DNA of 21,332 nucleotides from Verrucomicrobiota bacterium (GTDB lineage: Bacteria > Verrucomicrobiota > Verrucomicrobiia > Opitutales > Oceanipulchritudinaceae). The DNA lies in contig JAAAOD010000021.1 of NCBI GenBank assembly GCA_009908535.1, positions 1-21,332 of the forward strand. The letters run 5' to 3'. Made by a program: the position numbers and the translations under genes. The stretch's first letter is position 1. Each line of letters begins with the position of its first letter. The notes under the pieces are model-generated. The model was not told the origin of the DNA. It saw only the letters and a program-made list of their open reading frames with translations, and made no database searches. Shown here piece after piece: positions 1-8,191 of the stretch.

Positions 1-1039
1 CTCCGTAATGCGGAAAGCGGTGCGGCGGCGCCTTGTCGCGGACGTCCCGGTCGGGGTCCTGCTTTCCGGGGGCCTCGATTCCAGCCTGATCGTGGGGCTC
101 CTCGCCGAACACGACAGCCAGCAGGTGGAAACCTTTTCCATCGGGTTTGAAACCGTGGGCGACGAAGCCGGCGACGAGTTCGCGTATTCCGACGTCATTG
201 CCGAGCGCTTCGGAACAAAGCACCACAAGCTGCCCATCGATTCGAGCCGGGCCCTCCCTGCCCTGCGCGAATGCATCGGACAGATGTCCGAACCGATGGT
301 CAGCCACGACAACGTCGGGTTCTACCTCCTTTCGCAGGAAGTGGCGAAGTCCGTGAAGGTCGTGCAGAGCGGACAGGGAGCGGACGAGATCTTCGGCGGA
401 TACCACTGGTACCCGCCTTTGCTCGAAAGCGGCGATCCCCTCGCCGAATACAGCCGCGTCTTTTTCGACCGCGATTTCGCGGAGTACAAGGCGACGGTGG
501 CGGAGCGCCTGCAGGAGGAGGATTTCGCGCGCGATTTCGTCGCCCACCATTTTTCCGAACCCGGAGCAGACCGGCCCATCGACAAGGCCCTCCGCCTCGA
601 TACGCTCGTTATGCTTGTTGACGATCCCGTCAAACGCGTCGACAACAACACCATGGCGGCCAGTCTCGAGGCACGCGTTCCCTTTCTCGATCACGAGGTT
701 GTGGAATTCGCGGCGCAGGTTCCCCCGGAATTGAAAATCGCCGCAGGCGGCAAATACATCCTCAAGGAAGCCGCTCGCAAAGTGATTCCAACGGCGGTAA
801 TTGACCGGCCCAAAGGCTATTTCCCCGTCCCCGCGCTCAAGTACCTGCGCGGTGATTTCCTCGCCATGGCAAAGGACACCCTTCTCAACGATACCGCCCG
901 CCGCCGCGGCCTTTTCCAGTCGGATTACGTGGAAAAGCTCCTTGCCGATCCGGAGGCGCACATCACGCCCCTGCGCGGTTCCAAGCTGTGGCAGCTGGCC
1001 CTTCTCGAATGCTGGCTGCAAAATCAAGGTATCGACTAG
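1..1039 (+). CDS. asnO: NAGGN-type amidotransferase, AsnB-like (3' part only)
   Basis: This is the C-terminal synthetase half of a class B asparagine-synthetase-like enzyme; the reading frame is open to the left edge, so the N-terminal glutaminase domain (roughly 230-250 residues) lies outside the window. The ATP-pyrophosphatase loop SGGLDSS is visible about 20 residues after the first in-frame ATG at position 8, which is an internal Met and not the real start. Further family marks are GQGADEIFGGYHWY and LEARVPFLDHEVVEFA. In NAGGN operons this enzyme converts the C-terminal carboxylate of N-acetylglutaminylglutamine to the amide, using glutamine and ATP. The assignment to asnO rather than a housekeeping asnB comes from the two genes that follow: ngg starts 37 bases after the TAG stop. 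The fold is certain; the NAGGN role is inferred from context. Confidence 0.9.
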   Translation, partial: SVMRKAVRRRLVADVPVGVLLSGGLDSSLIVGLLAEHDSQQVETFSIGFETVGDEAGDEFAYSDVIAERFGTKHHKLPIDSSRALPALRECIGQMSEPMVSHDNVGFYLLSQEVAKSVKVVQSGQGADEIFGGYHWYPPLLESGDPLAEYSRVFFDRDFAEYKATVAERLQEEDFARDFVAHHFSEPGADRPIDKALRLDTLVMLVDDPVKRVDNNTMAASLEARVPFLDHEVVEFAAQVPPELKIAAGGKYILKEAARKVIPTAVIDRPKGYFPVPALKYLRGDFLAMAKDTLLNDTARRRGLFQSDYVEKLLADPEAHITPLRGSKLWQLALLECWLQNQGID

Positions 1040-1076
1040 CCCACGACAAACAACCCGACCCATCGCATCAACGGCC

Positions 1077-2741
1077 ATGAAAGCTCTCGTCACCGAACCC
1101 GGCACGGTTCTCCAGTGCGGCTGGGGACGTCTCCTCTTCGGCGATACCTTTCCCACGCCCGCCAGCCTCGCCGAGGAGATCCTCGCCGAGGATCCACAGC
1201 AGCGGGATATCGCTCTTTACCTCGTCGATCCACACCTCCTTCTGAACCACGCGCCGCAGAAAATCTTTCTCGATCCTTCCAACACTTACCGCCTCGCCCT
1301 TTCCCGGTACAAAGAGAGCGGCCGTCCGGTGAGCGGTTTTTCCATACGTCCGCTCCGCCACAAGGAGGAAATTGACGAGATGAACCGCATCTACACCGCC
1401 CTCGGCATGATGCCGGTCAAGGAAGCCTTCGTCTGGGAACAGCGCGCCTCCGAGATCATCACCTATGTTCTTGCCATTCAGGCGGAAACGGGGAGGGTCC
1501 TTGGCGTGGCCATGGGGGCGGATCATCGCGCCTGCGGCGACCATATGCCGAACCGCAGCAGCGTCTGGGCCGTCGGGGTCGATCCCCAGGCCGAATTGCC
1601 CGGCGTGGGCGAATCCCTAACCCGCTACCTTATCGAACATTACCGCGAACTCGGCCGCGAGGCACTCGATGTATCGGTTGTTCATGATAACGAAAAGGCC
1701 CTCAAACTGTACGAGAAACTCGGCTTCGAACGGATCCACGTTTTTGCCGCGAAATGCCGCAACCGCGTGAACGAACCCCTCTTTGTCGGCTCCAACGATT
1801 TTGATGAATATAACCCCTACGCCCGCATCATCATTGACGAGGCCCTGCGCCGGGGGATCGCCGTGGAACCACTTGACCCTGGACGGGGCTATTTCCGGCT
1901 CAGCCTCGGGGGCCGCAGCGTCACCTGCTGGGAGTCCCTCAGCGAGCTAACCTCCGCCATCGCCCTCAAGCGCACCGACGACAAGCAGTTCACCCGCGAT
2001 ATTCTCGGGGAAGCAGGCCTTTCCGTGCCCGACCAGATCGTCGCCGGGGACGAGGAGGAGGATTTCCGCTTTCTCGACAAGCACCGAAGTGTCGTGGTGA
2101 AGCCGCTACAAGGGGAGCAGGGCCAGGGGATCTCCGTCGATATCCGCTCCGAAAGTAGCCTGCGGCGCGCCCTCGCGAAGGCGCGCGAGCACGGGGAAAC
2201 CGTTCTCCTGGAAGAGTGTATCGACGGGAAGGACCTTCGCATCATCGTCATCAACAGGGAGGTGGTGGCCGCCGCGGTCCGGCGTCCGCCTTCCGTCATC
2301 GGGACCGGTGATCACACCATTCGTCAGCTCATCGAACGCCTGAGCCGGCGCCGCAGTTCCGCCACCGGCGGGGAAAGCCGGATCCACGTCGATGAGGAGA
2401 CGGAGCGATGCCTTCGTCGTCAGGGCTACCAACTGGAAGACGTTCTGAAAAAAGATGTCGCCGTGGAAGTGCGTCGGACCGCGAACCTTCATACGGGCGG
2501 AACGATGCATGATGTGACCGGACAGCTGCATCCCGACCTCGCCAGGGCCGCCGTAACAGCGTCCCTCGCCCTCGAAATCCCGGTCGTCGGCCTCGACATG
2601 ATCGTGGAGGCACCCGAAAAACCCGCCTATGCCCTCATCGAGGGCAACGAACGCCCCGGTCTCGCCAACCACGAGCCTCAACCTACCGCTGAGAAATTCA
2701 TCGATTTTCTCTTCCCGCAAAGCTTATCTCCGCTTCCGTAA
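1077..2741 (+). CDS. ngg: N-acetylglutaminylglutamine synthetase (GNAT + ATP-grasp fusion)
   Basis: The 554-residue protein has two enzymes in one chain. The N-terminal part (about residues 85-225) is a GNAT acetyltransferase, with the typical end of the fold at VHDNEKALKLYEKLGFERI (residues 202-220). The C-terminal part (about 245-554) is an ATP-grasp ligase related to the cyanophycin synthetase/glutathione synthetase group, with the nucleotide-binding segment KPLQGEQGQGI and the later LIEGNERPG metal/ATP-binding region. Known Ngg proteins use this arrangement to acetylate glutamine and ligate a second one, giving N-acetylglutaminylglutamine, which AsnO then amidates. I chose the ATG at 1077 because the frame upstream to 801 lies inside asnO and has no family similarity; no clear Shine-Dalgarno site precedes it. 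The stop overlaps the next ATG by one base (TAATG at 2739-2743), suggesting coupled translation. Confidence 0.92.
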   Translation: MKALVTEPGTVLQCGWGRLLFGDTFPTPASLAEEILAEDPQQRDIALYLVDPHLLLNHAPQKIFLDPSNTYRLALSRYKESGRPVSGFSIRPLRHKEEIDEMNRIYTALGMMPVKEAFVWEQRASEIITYVLAIQAETGRVLGVAMGADHRACGDHMPNRSSVWAVGVDPQAELPGVGESLTRYLIEHYRELGREALDVSVVHDNEKALKLYEKLGFERIHVFAAKCRNRVNEPLFVGSNDFDEYNPYARIIIDEALRRGIAVEPLDPGRGYFRLSLGGRSVTCWESLSELTSAIALKRTDDKQFTRDILGEAGLSVPDQIVAGDEEEDFRFLDKHRSVVVKPLQGEQGQGISVDIRSESSLRRALAKAREHGETVLLEECIDGKDLRIIVINREVVAAAVRRPPSVIGTGDHTIRQLIERLSRRRSSATGGESRIHVDEETERCLRRQGYQLEDVLKKDVAVEVRRTANLHTGGTMHDVTGQLHPDLARAAVTASLALEIPVVGLDMIVEAPEKPAYALIEGNERPGLANHEPQPTAEKFIDFLFPQSLSPLP

Positions 2742-3928
2742 TGCCGCTTTCCATGAAACTGCCGACCATCGATTCGGATTACCTGAAAGACATTCTCCTT
2801 CGTCTCCTTGGTATCCACAGTCCCACCGGATACACCGATCCGATCGTGCGCGAGGTCTGCGAGGAACTCGAACGACTGAAAATTCCCTATGAAATCACCC
2901 GCCGCGGGGCTATCCGCGCAACCTTGCCCGGACGTTCCTACAGCCCCGACCGGGCCGTCGTCACGCACCTCGACACCCTCGGCGCCATGGTCCAACGCTC
3001 CCTTCCGAACGGACGCCTCGCCATTGTTCCGGTGGGCAACTGGTCCGCCCGCTTTGCCGAAGGCGCCCGGGTCTCCCTCTACACCGATAAATCGGTTTAC
3101 CGCGGGACCATCCTTCCGGCAAAGGCCTCCGGGCATGTCTTTGACGAGGAAGTGGATCGTCAACCGGTCAATTGGAACAACCTTGAGTTGCGGATCGATG
3201 AGGACTCCACCTCCCTGGAGGATCCGGCACGGCTGGGAATTCAGCCCGGCGATTTCGTCGGCGTGGATGCACGTCCGGAGTTTCTCCCCAACGGCTACCT
3301 CAATGCCCGCCACCTTGATGACAAGGCCGGCGTGGCCGCGCTGCTGGCCGCCGCCAAACGGATAGGCGAGCGCAAGGCGGAGCTTCCGGTCGAGTGTCAT
3401 TTCCTCTTCACCATCTCCGAGGAGGTCGGGTCCGGTGCCTCCGCCGTCCTCCATGGCGACGTCGCTGAAATGGTCTCCATCGACAACGGCACTGTGGGCA
3501 AAGGTCAGAATTCCTCCGAAAAGGGGGTGACCATCACCATGGCCGATTCCAGCGGTCCCTTTGATTACCACCTGACACACCACCTCCTGAACCTTTGCCG
3601 CCGTTTCCAACTCCCGCACCAGCGCGACATCTTTCGCTACTACCGCTGCGACAGCGCCTCTGCCCTCGAGGCCGGCAATGATATCCGCACCGCCCTCGTC
3701 GCCTTCGGCGTCGACGCCAGCCATGGATACGAACGCACCCACCTTTCCTCCCTGACCAGTATCGCCCAGCTGCTCGTGGCCTACGCCCACAGCAATCTCG
3801 TCTACCACAGGCAAGCGACCATGGGCACCATCAAGGATTTTCCCAAAACACGGAAGACCGACTTGTCCTACACGCAGAGCGAGCAAAACGAAAGTCTGTC
3901 CCAGGTTCCACCACGAACGACCGACTAA
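2741..3928 (+). CDS. M42-family metallopeptidase of the NAGGN operon
   Basis: A 395-residue dinuclear metal aminopeptidase of the M42 (FrvX/deblocking aminopeptidase) type. Metal and catalytic residues can be placed: H76/D78 in THLDTLG, bridging D193 in HLDDKAG, catalytic E227 and ligand E228 in ISEEVG, D248 in SIDNG, and a late His at 334 in YERTHLSS. Length fits the family. The start overlaps the ngg stop by one base; an alternative ATG lies four codons later (2753). Peptidases of this type recur as the third gene of NAGGN operons, and a role in NAGGN turnover or in supplying the dipeptide precursor has been proposed by association, but I know of no proof. The gene ends directly at a 56-bp palindrome whose first base is the last base of the TAA stop. 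Confidence 0.9.
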   Translation: MPLSMKLPTIDSDYLKDILLRLLGIHSPTGYTDPIVREVCEELERLKIPYEITRRGAIRATLPGRSYSPDRAVVTHLDTLGAMVQRSLPNGRLAIVPVGNWSARFAEGARVSLYTDKSVYRGTILPAKASGHVFDEEVDRQPVNWNNLELRIDEDSTSLEDPARLGIQPGDFVGVDARPEFLPNGYLNARHLDDKAGVAALLAAAKRIGERKAELPVECHFLFTISEEVGSGASAVLHGDVAEMVSIDNGTVGKGQNSSEKGVTITMADSSGPFDYHLTHHLLNLCRRFQLPHQRDIFRYYRCDSASALEAGNDIRTALVAFGVDASHGYERTHLSSLTSIAQLLVAYAHSNLVYHRQATMGTIKDFPKTRKTDLSYTQSEQNESLSQVPPRTTD

Positions 3929-3983
3929 AAGGGGTCAGACCTTGGATTTTGGTATATACCAAAATCCAAGGTCTGACCCCTTT
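3928..3983. repeat. 56-bp perfect palindrome between convergent genes; possible bidirectional terminator or REP-like element
   Basis: Two 28-base arms are exact reverse complements with no spacer; the axis is between 3955 and 3956 (GGTAT|ATACC). Each arm starts AAAGGGGTCAGACC when read toward the centre. It fills nearly the whole gap between the M42 peptidase stop (3926-3928) and the clpC stop (3993-3995). Position and stem strength suit termination from both sides, but the U-tracts are short: TTT on the + strand and TTTT on the - strand. The GGGGTCAGAC outer motif and long symmetric form resemble, from memory, palindromes associated with IS200/IS605-like Y1 (RAYT) transposases. No transposase is in this window. 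Confidence 0.85.
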
Positions 3984-3992
3984 CCGCTGCTA

Positions 3993-6506
3993 TCAGACTT
4001 CGGCAGTGGGGGACTTCTGGTGGAAGGTCAGGGCTTTCCCGTCCCTGGCGACGGAGACGTGGACCGTCTCGCCTTCCTTGAGGTCGCCCCGGAGAAGCGA
4101 TTCGGCGAGGGGATCCTCAAGGAACTGTTCAACCGCGCGGCGCAGGGGCCGGGCCCCGAACTTTTCGTCGTAGCCCTGGTCGATGAGGAAATCGCGCGCC
4201 TCCTCGTTGATTTCGAGGGGCATTTTGCGCTCTTCCAGGCGGGACCGGATGCCTTTCATTTCGATATCGACGATCTTCCGAAGGTGTTCCCGCAGGAGCT
4301 GATGGAAGACGATGAGGCTGTTGATCCGATTGAGGAATTCGGGCTTAAAGACGCGGCGGGCTTCCTCGAGAATCTTCGTTTTGGTCTTTTCGAAGTTGTC
4401 CTCGAAATCATCCTCCCCGAAACCGAGACCCTGGTTCTTCTGCAGGATGTGGGCTCCGACATTGGAGGTCATAATGATGATGGTGTTACGGAAGTCGACG
4501 CTGCGGCCGAGGCTGTCGGTAAGGCGGCCTTCCTCAAGGACCTGCAGGAGAATCTGCACCACGTCGGGGTGGGCCTTTTCGATTTCGTCAAAAAGGACGA
4601 CACAGTAGGGTTTCCGTCGCACGGTTTCGGTGAGCTGGCCCCCTTCCTCATACCCGACATAGCCGGGGGGCGAGCCGATAAGACGGCTGACGGAGAACTT
4701 CTCCATGTATTCCGACATATCGATCTGCACGATGGAATCCTTGTCCCCGAAGATGGATTCGGCGAGGGTCTTGGCGAGGTGGGTTTTCCCCACCCCGGTC
4801 GGGCCCATAAAGAGGAAGGACCCGATGGGCCGCCGCGGATCCTTCAGATCGGCCCGGCTGCGCCGCAGAGCTTTGGAAATGGCGATGGTGGCTTCGTCCT
4901 GACCGACGACGGTGGACTGCAACTCGTCCTCGAGGTGGAGCAGTTTTTCGGATTCTTTCTGTTCCATCCGCTTGAGGGGGATCCCGGTCCAGTCACTGAC
5001 GACCTGCACCATATCTTCGGTATCGACGAGGATCTTCTGTTCGGCGCGGTTTTTCTTCCAGTCCTCGATCATTTCGTCGCGCTCGTGGCGGAGCTGCTTC
5101 TCCTGGTCGCGGAACTTGGCGGCATCCTCAAACTGTTGCTTGCTAATGCAATCCTCCTTCTGGCCGCAGACTTTCTCGATTTTCTTTCCCATGGCCTCGA
5201 TTTCGGGAGGCCGGTTCAGGGAGTTGATGCGTGCCCTTGCGCCGGATTCATCCAGTACGTCGATGGCCTTGTCGGGAAGAAAGCGGGAGGTGATGTACCG
5301 CTCGGACAGGCGTACGGCGGAATCGAGGGCCGCCTCGGTGAATTCCACCTTGTGGTGATCCTCGTACTTCGGCGCGATGCCTTTGAGGATCTGGATGGAA
5401 TCCTCCAGGTTGGGAGCGTCGACCATCACGCTCTGGAAGCGGCGATCGAGGGCACTGTCTTTTTCGATGTACTTCCGATACTCCGCGAGCGTGGTGGCGC
5501 CGATGCATTGCAGTTCCCCACGGCTGAGGGCGGGCTTAAAGATGTTAGAGGCATCCATGGCCCCTTCGGCGGCCCCGGCCCCGACGATGGTGTGCAACTC
5601 GTCGATGAAAATGATGACATTCTTGGCGCGGCGGATTTCGTCCATGACCGCCTTGATGCGCTCTTCAAACTGGCCGCGGTACTTGGTTCCCGCGACCATG
5701 AGGGCAAGATCCAGGGTAATGAGCCGCTTGTCGGCGAGAATTTCCGGCACCACCCCATTGGCAATCTCGAGGGCCAGCCCTTCGACAATGGCGGTTTTTC
5801 CAACCCCGGCCTCGCCGATGAGGACAGGATTGTTCTTCGTCCGGCGGCAGAGGATCTGGACGACGCGCCGGATTTCCTGTTTACGCCCGATGACCGGGTC
5901 GAGTTCGCCGTTGCGGGCGAGTTCGGTCAAATCACGCCCAAAGGCTTTCAGGGCGGGCGTTTTCATCTCGCGCTTTTCCTCCCCGGCAGGACCTCCGCCC
6001 GCGCCGGCGGGGCTTTGGCCGGAAGGTTCCTCCTGTCCGCCCGCTCCCCCTTCGCTGGCGAAATTCGGATCGAGCTCGCTGAGAATTTCGTCCCGGCAGC
6101 GCTCGATGTCGACATCGAGGCTCTTGAGGACGCGAGCGGCCACGCCATCGCCTTCGCGGAGAAGACCGAGCAGGATGTGTTCGGTCCCGACGTAACTGTG
6201 GTTCAGGGACTTCGCCTCCTTACCGGCAAGCGCGAGGACCTTTTTCACCCGCGGCGTGTAGGAAATATTGCCGGACGGTTTCGCGGCCGGACCCTTGCCG
6301 ACCTGCTTTTCCACCGCGTTGCGGACGGTGTCCAGATCAAGTCCCATTTTCTGCAGCACGTTGACGGCCACTCCCTGTCCGAGATTGATGAGGCCGAGGA
6401 GGAGGTGTTCCGTCCCCACATAATTGTGATGGAAACGGTCCGCCTCCTTCCGTGCGAGGGCGAGGACCTGCTGGGCTCGGGGCGTAAAGTTGTTCATAGG
6501 TTCCAT
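3993..6506 (-). CDS. clpC: ClpC AAA+ unfoldase, ATPase subunit of the ClpCP protease
   Basis: Full-length 837-residue class I Hsp100 protein. Domains in order: two Clp_N repeats (about 7-145, with duplicated YVGTEH motifs at 29-34 and 105-110); a Gly/Ala-rich linker (150-180); AAA-1 with Walker A GEAGVGKT (231-238) and Walker B IIFIDELH (298-305); a middle UVR-like coiled segment (about 440-480, KQQFEDAAKFRD); and AAA-2 with Walker A GPTGVGKT (568-575), pore loop GYVGY (615-619) and Walker B VVLFDEIE (636-643). An LGF tripeptide at 694-696 is well placed to be the ClpP-docking loop. The short middle domain and UVR motif mark it as ClpC rather than ClpB. It is the last gene of mcsA-mcsB-clpC, starting two bases after the mcsB stop. 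The second Met (ATG at 6497) also matches the usual family N-terminus (MNNFTPRAQ) and could be the true start. No clpP is present here. Confidence 0.95.
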   Translation of the reverse strand: MEPMNNFTPRAQQVLALARKEADRFHHNYVGTEHLLLGLINLGQGVAVNVLQKMGLDLDTVRNAVEKQVGKGPAAKPSGNISYTPRVKKVLALAGKEAKSLNHSYVGTEHILLGLLREGDGVAARVLKSLDVDIERCRDEILSELDPNFASEGGAGGQEEPSGQSPAGAGGGPAGEEKREMKTPALKAFGRDLTELARNGELDPVIGRKQEIRRVVQILCRRTKNNPVLIGEAGVGKTAIVEGLALEIANGVVPEILADKRLITLDLALMVAGTKYRGQFEERIKAVMDEIRRAKNVIIFIDELHTIVGAGAAEGAMDASNIFKPALSRGELQCIGATTLAEYRKYIEKDSALDRRFQSVMVDAPNLEDSIQILKGIAPKYEDHHKVEFTEAALDSAVRLSERYITSRFLPDKAIDVLDESGARARINSLNRPPEIEAMGKKIEKVCGQKEDCISKQQFEDAAKFRDQEKQLRHERDEMIEDWKKNRAEQKILVDTEDMVQVVSDWTGIPLKRMEQKESEKLLHLEDELQSTVVGQDEATIAISKALRRSRADLKDPRRPIGSFLFMGPTGVGKTHLAKTLAESIFGDKDSIVQIDMSEYMEKFSVSRLIGSPPGYVGYEEGGQLTETVRRKPYCVVLFDEIEKAHPDVVQILLQVLEEGRLTDSLGRSVDFRNTIIIMTSNVGAHILQKNQGLGFGEDDFEDNFEKTKTKILEEARRVFKPEFLNRINSLIVFHQLLREHLRKIVDIEMKGIRSRLEERKMPLEINEEARDFLIDQGYDEKFGARPLRRAVEQFLEDPLAESLLRGDLKEGETVHVSVARDGKALTFHQKSPTAEV

Positions 6507-6508
6507 GC

Positions 6509-7618
6509 TTAATCTTTGTTTTGTTCCGGGTTGGGCTCGGGCTCGATATTATTGAAGGTCAGAGATGGAAAAGACGCGAATTGTTCCTTCATTTTTTCCG
6601 CCCGCATGGCGTCGCGCTCCTCGGGCTGGATGTCCCGTTGCGCGATGCATTGGACGTGACCGGGCTGCACTTCCATGAACATTCGATCAAGACGTGCCCG
6701 GCATTCCGCCGGCAGCATGCGGCAGTCGACGGCCAGCCGCAAAAGACTGAGCAGATTCACAGCTTCCTCGGAGCTTAAAAGATGCCCATTTTGTAGAATT
6801 CCATAGGCGCGACCGATTTTATCCAGCAACGCCTGCGGTTGTTTTTCGAGGAGGACGGCGCGGGCATTGAATTCCTGTTCCAGAATGGCATGGAGGATAT
6901 TGATCAGCCGCTTGACGATCTGTTCCTCGGATTCCCCGAGGGTCTGCTGGTTGCTGATCTGGAAGATGCTGCCGGTGGCCTCGCTGCCTTCCCCGAGGCT
7001 GCCGCGCACAGCCAGGCCCAGTTGATTCACCATGCGCACCACTTTCTCCATGTGCTCGCGCATGACGAGTCCGGGCAGGTGAAGCATGGCGGAAGCGCGC
7101 ATGCCTGTGCCGAGATTGGTCGGGCAGGCTGTCAAGTAGCCCCATTCGTCGGAAAAAGCGTAATCAAGGTGGTCCTCGATGGAGGAGTCGAGGGAGTCGA
7201 TTTCTTCCCAGGCCCTGCGGAAATTGAAACCGCTGCGTACACTCTGCATACGGAGATGATCTTCCTCGTTCACCATGAGGACGAGCCCTTGGCCCGGGGA
7301 GACAAGGACACCGGCTCCGTCCTCCTGTTCGGCGAGCTCGCGGCTGACGAGGCGACGCTCAAGCAGGATCTGGCGCTCAATTGGCTCAAGGTCCTGAATG
7401 CCGAACCGATAGCCTTTGTTGAAGGCCGGAAGGGGGGACAAAGTGTCAAAACAGTTCTCAAGGATTTTCGAGCGCTGTGACGATTCGGCCCAGCCCGGGA
7501 AGGACTCGCCTTCGAGATTGCGGGCGAGACGGATCCGGGTGGAAAGGACAATCGGTTCGGGGGCCATGCCTCCGTCAGTCAGTTCTGCTTTTCCTTCAAT
7601 GAGCGGCGTAATGAGCAT
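6509..7618 (-). CDS. mcsB: Protein-arginine kinase McsB
   Basis: A 369-residue ATP:guanido phosphotransferase-fold kinase that phosphorylates arginine side chains of proteins, marking them for ClpCP. Conserved elements: STRIRLARN (26-34), the phosphate-binding NEEDHLR (117-123), the catalytic-Cys loop CPTNLGTGMRAS (165-176) and SNQQTLGESE. Near the C-terminus RDAMRA (335-340) matches the RDxxRA phosphoarginine-binding motif described for Bacillus McsB, so allosteric control by phosphoarginine is plausible. I chose the ATG at 7618 because GGAGG lies 8 bases upstream and the 25-residue lead before STRIRLARN matches the family; this makes the gene overlap mcsA by 40 bases. The alternative ATG at 7567 avoids the overlap, but its GGAGG is only one base away. 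Confidence 0.93.
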   Translation of the reverse strand: MLITPLIEGKAELTDGGMAPEPIVLSTRIRLARNLEGESFPGWAESSQRSKILENCFDTLSPLPAFNKGYRFGIQDLEPIERQILLERRLVSRELAEQEDGAGVLVSPGQGLVLMVNEEDHLRMQSVRSGFNFRRAWEEIDSLDSSIEDHLDYAFSDEWGYLTACPTNLGTGMRASAMLHLPGLVMREHMEKVVRMVNQLGLAVRGSLGEGSEATGSIFQISNQQTLGESEEQIVKRLINILHAILEQEFNARAVLLEKQPQALLDKIGRAYGILQNGHLLSSEEAVNLLSLLRLAVDCRMLPAECRARLDRMFMEVQPGHVQCIAQRDIQPEERDAMRAEKMKEQFASFPSLTFNNIEPEPNPEQNKD

Positions 7619-8142
7619 GGCTCAGCCCTCCTCTTCAGAGGTGGTGGCGTGGTGGCGGCAAGGGCGGCCCGCGCCTCAGCAATCTGGTCGCGCAGGCGGG
7701 CCGCTTCCTCGTAATCCTCGACCTCAATGGCCTCCTCGAGGCCCTTTTCGAGATCGCTGATGTGGCGGCGGCGGCTCATGCGGGCAATGGCCCGACGGGG
7801 AACCTTGCCGCGATGCACGGTATCCTTGTGCATATTGGCGAGCATCGGCTCGAGGATTTTTTGAAACGTCTCGTAACAACGTGGGCAGCCGAAACGCCCG
7901 CTTTTTTTAAACTCAGCTGGAGTGAAACCACAGAACTCACAATGCAGATCCTCCTTCCCCGCGATGGAAAGGGGTGAATGGGTGAGAAAGTCCGCAAGGG
8001 AAAAGCCCTCCGGATCGGTAACGCTTTCCTTGTAAGGACAGTCCTCGCAGAGGTCGACCTTGTGGATCTTGTTGTTAATGATCTGCGTAAGGTGAATGGT
8101 CGCGGGTTTGTCGCAATTTTTGCACTGTTCCGGCTTAGCCAT
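7579..8142 (-). CDS. mcsA: McsA-like zinc-finger/UVR-motif activator of McsB
   Basis: A 187-residue protein with four CxxC pairs at 7-10, 32-35, 68-71 and 86-89, suited to bind two zinc ions, followed by HRGKVP (110-115) and a C-terminal UVR motif (about 128-163, LEEAIEVEDYEEAARLRD). This layout is that of McsA, which binds and activates the McsB arginine kinase and tethers substrates; the UVR motif also occurs in the ClpC middle domain. Its place directly before mcsB and clpC supports the name. A basic tail of about 20 residues follows the UVR motif. The start ATG at 8142 lacks a clear Shine-Dalgarno site. The 49-base gap to the ilvE stop (8143-8191) has TATAAC on the - strand at 8164-8169 but no convincing -35 box, so whether the trio has its own promoter is open. 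Confidence 0.88.
   Translation of the reverse strand: MAKPEQCKNCDKPATIHLTQIINNKIHKVDLCEDCPYKESVTDPEGFSLADFLTHSPLSIAGKEDLHCEFCGFTPAEFKKSGRFGCPRCYETFQKILEPMLANMHKDTVHRGKVPRRAIARMSRRRHISDLEKGLEEAIEVEDYEEAARLRDQIAEARAALAATTPPPLKRRAEPCSLRRSLKEKQN
7626..7633 (-). promoter_or_regulatory. Shine-Dalgarno site that decides the mcsB start
   Basis: On the - strand GAGGAGGG stands upstream of the ATG at 7618, with GGAGG (7627-7631) 8 bases from it. It lies inside the mcsA coding region. It is the best ribosome-binding site in the window, where most starts have none that is clear, and it supports the start that overlaps mcsA by 40 bases. Confidence 0.7.
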
Positions 8143-8191
8143 GGGAGAAAGATAAAGGGAAACGTTATAATTTTCCAGTCCTTAGACCGTG

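Noticed and set aside
3942..6512. A very long open frame on the + strand opposite clpC (856 codons)
   Set aside because: It is the complement of clpC codons in GC-rich DNA; the product is low-complexity (Gly, Asp, Leu, Phe) with no recognisable domain, while clpC on the other strand is fully conserved.
8143..8191. Promoter for mcsA based on TATAAC at 8164-8169 (- strand)
   Set aside because: No -35-like hexamer occurs at 15-19 bp spacing, so this cannot be told from chance.
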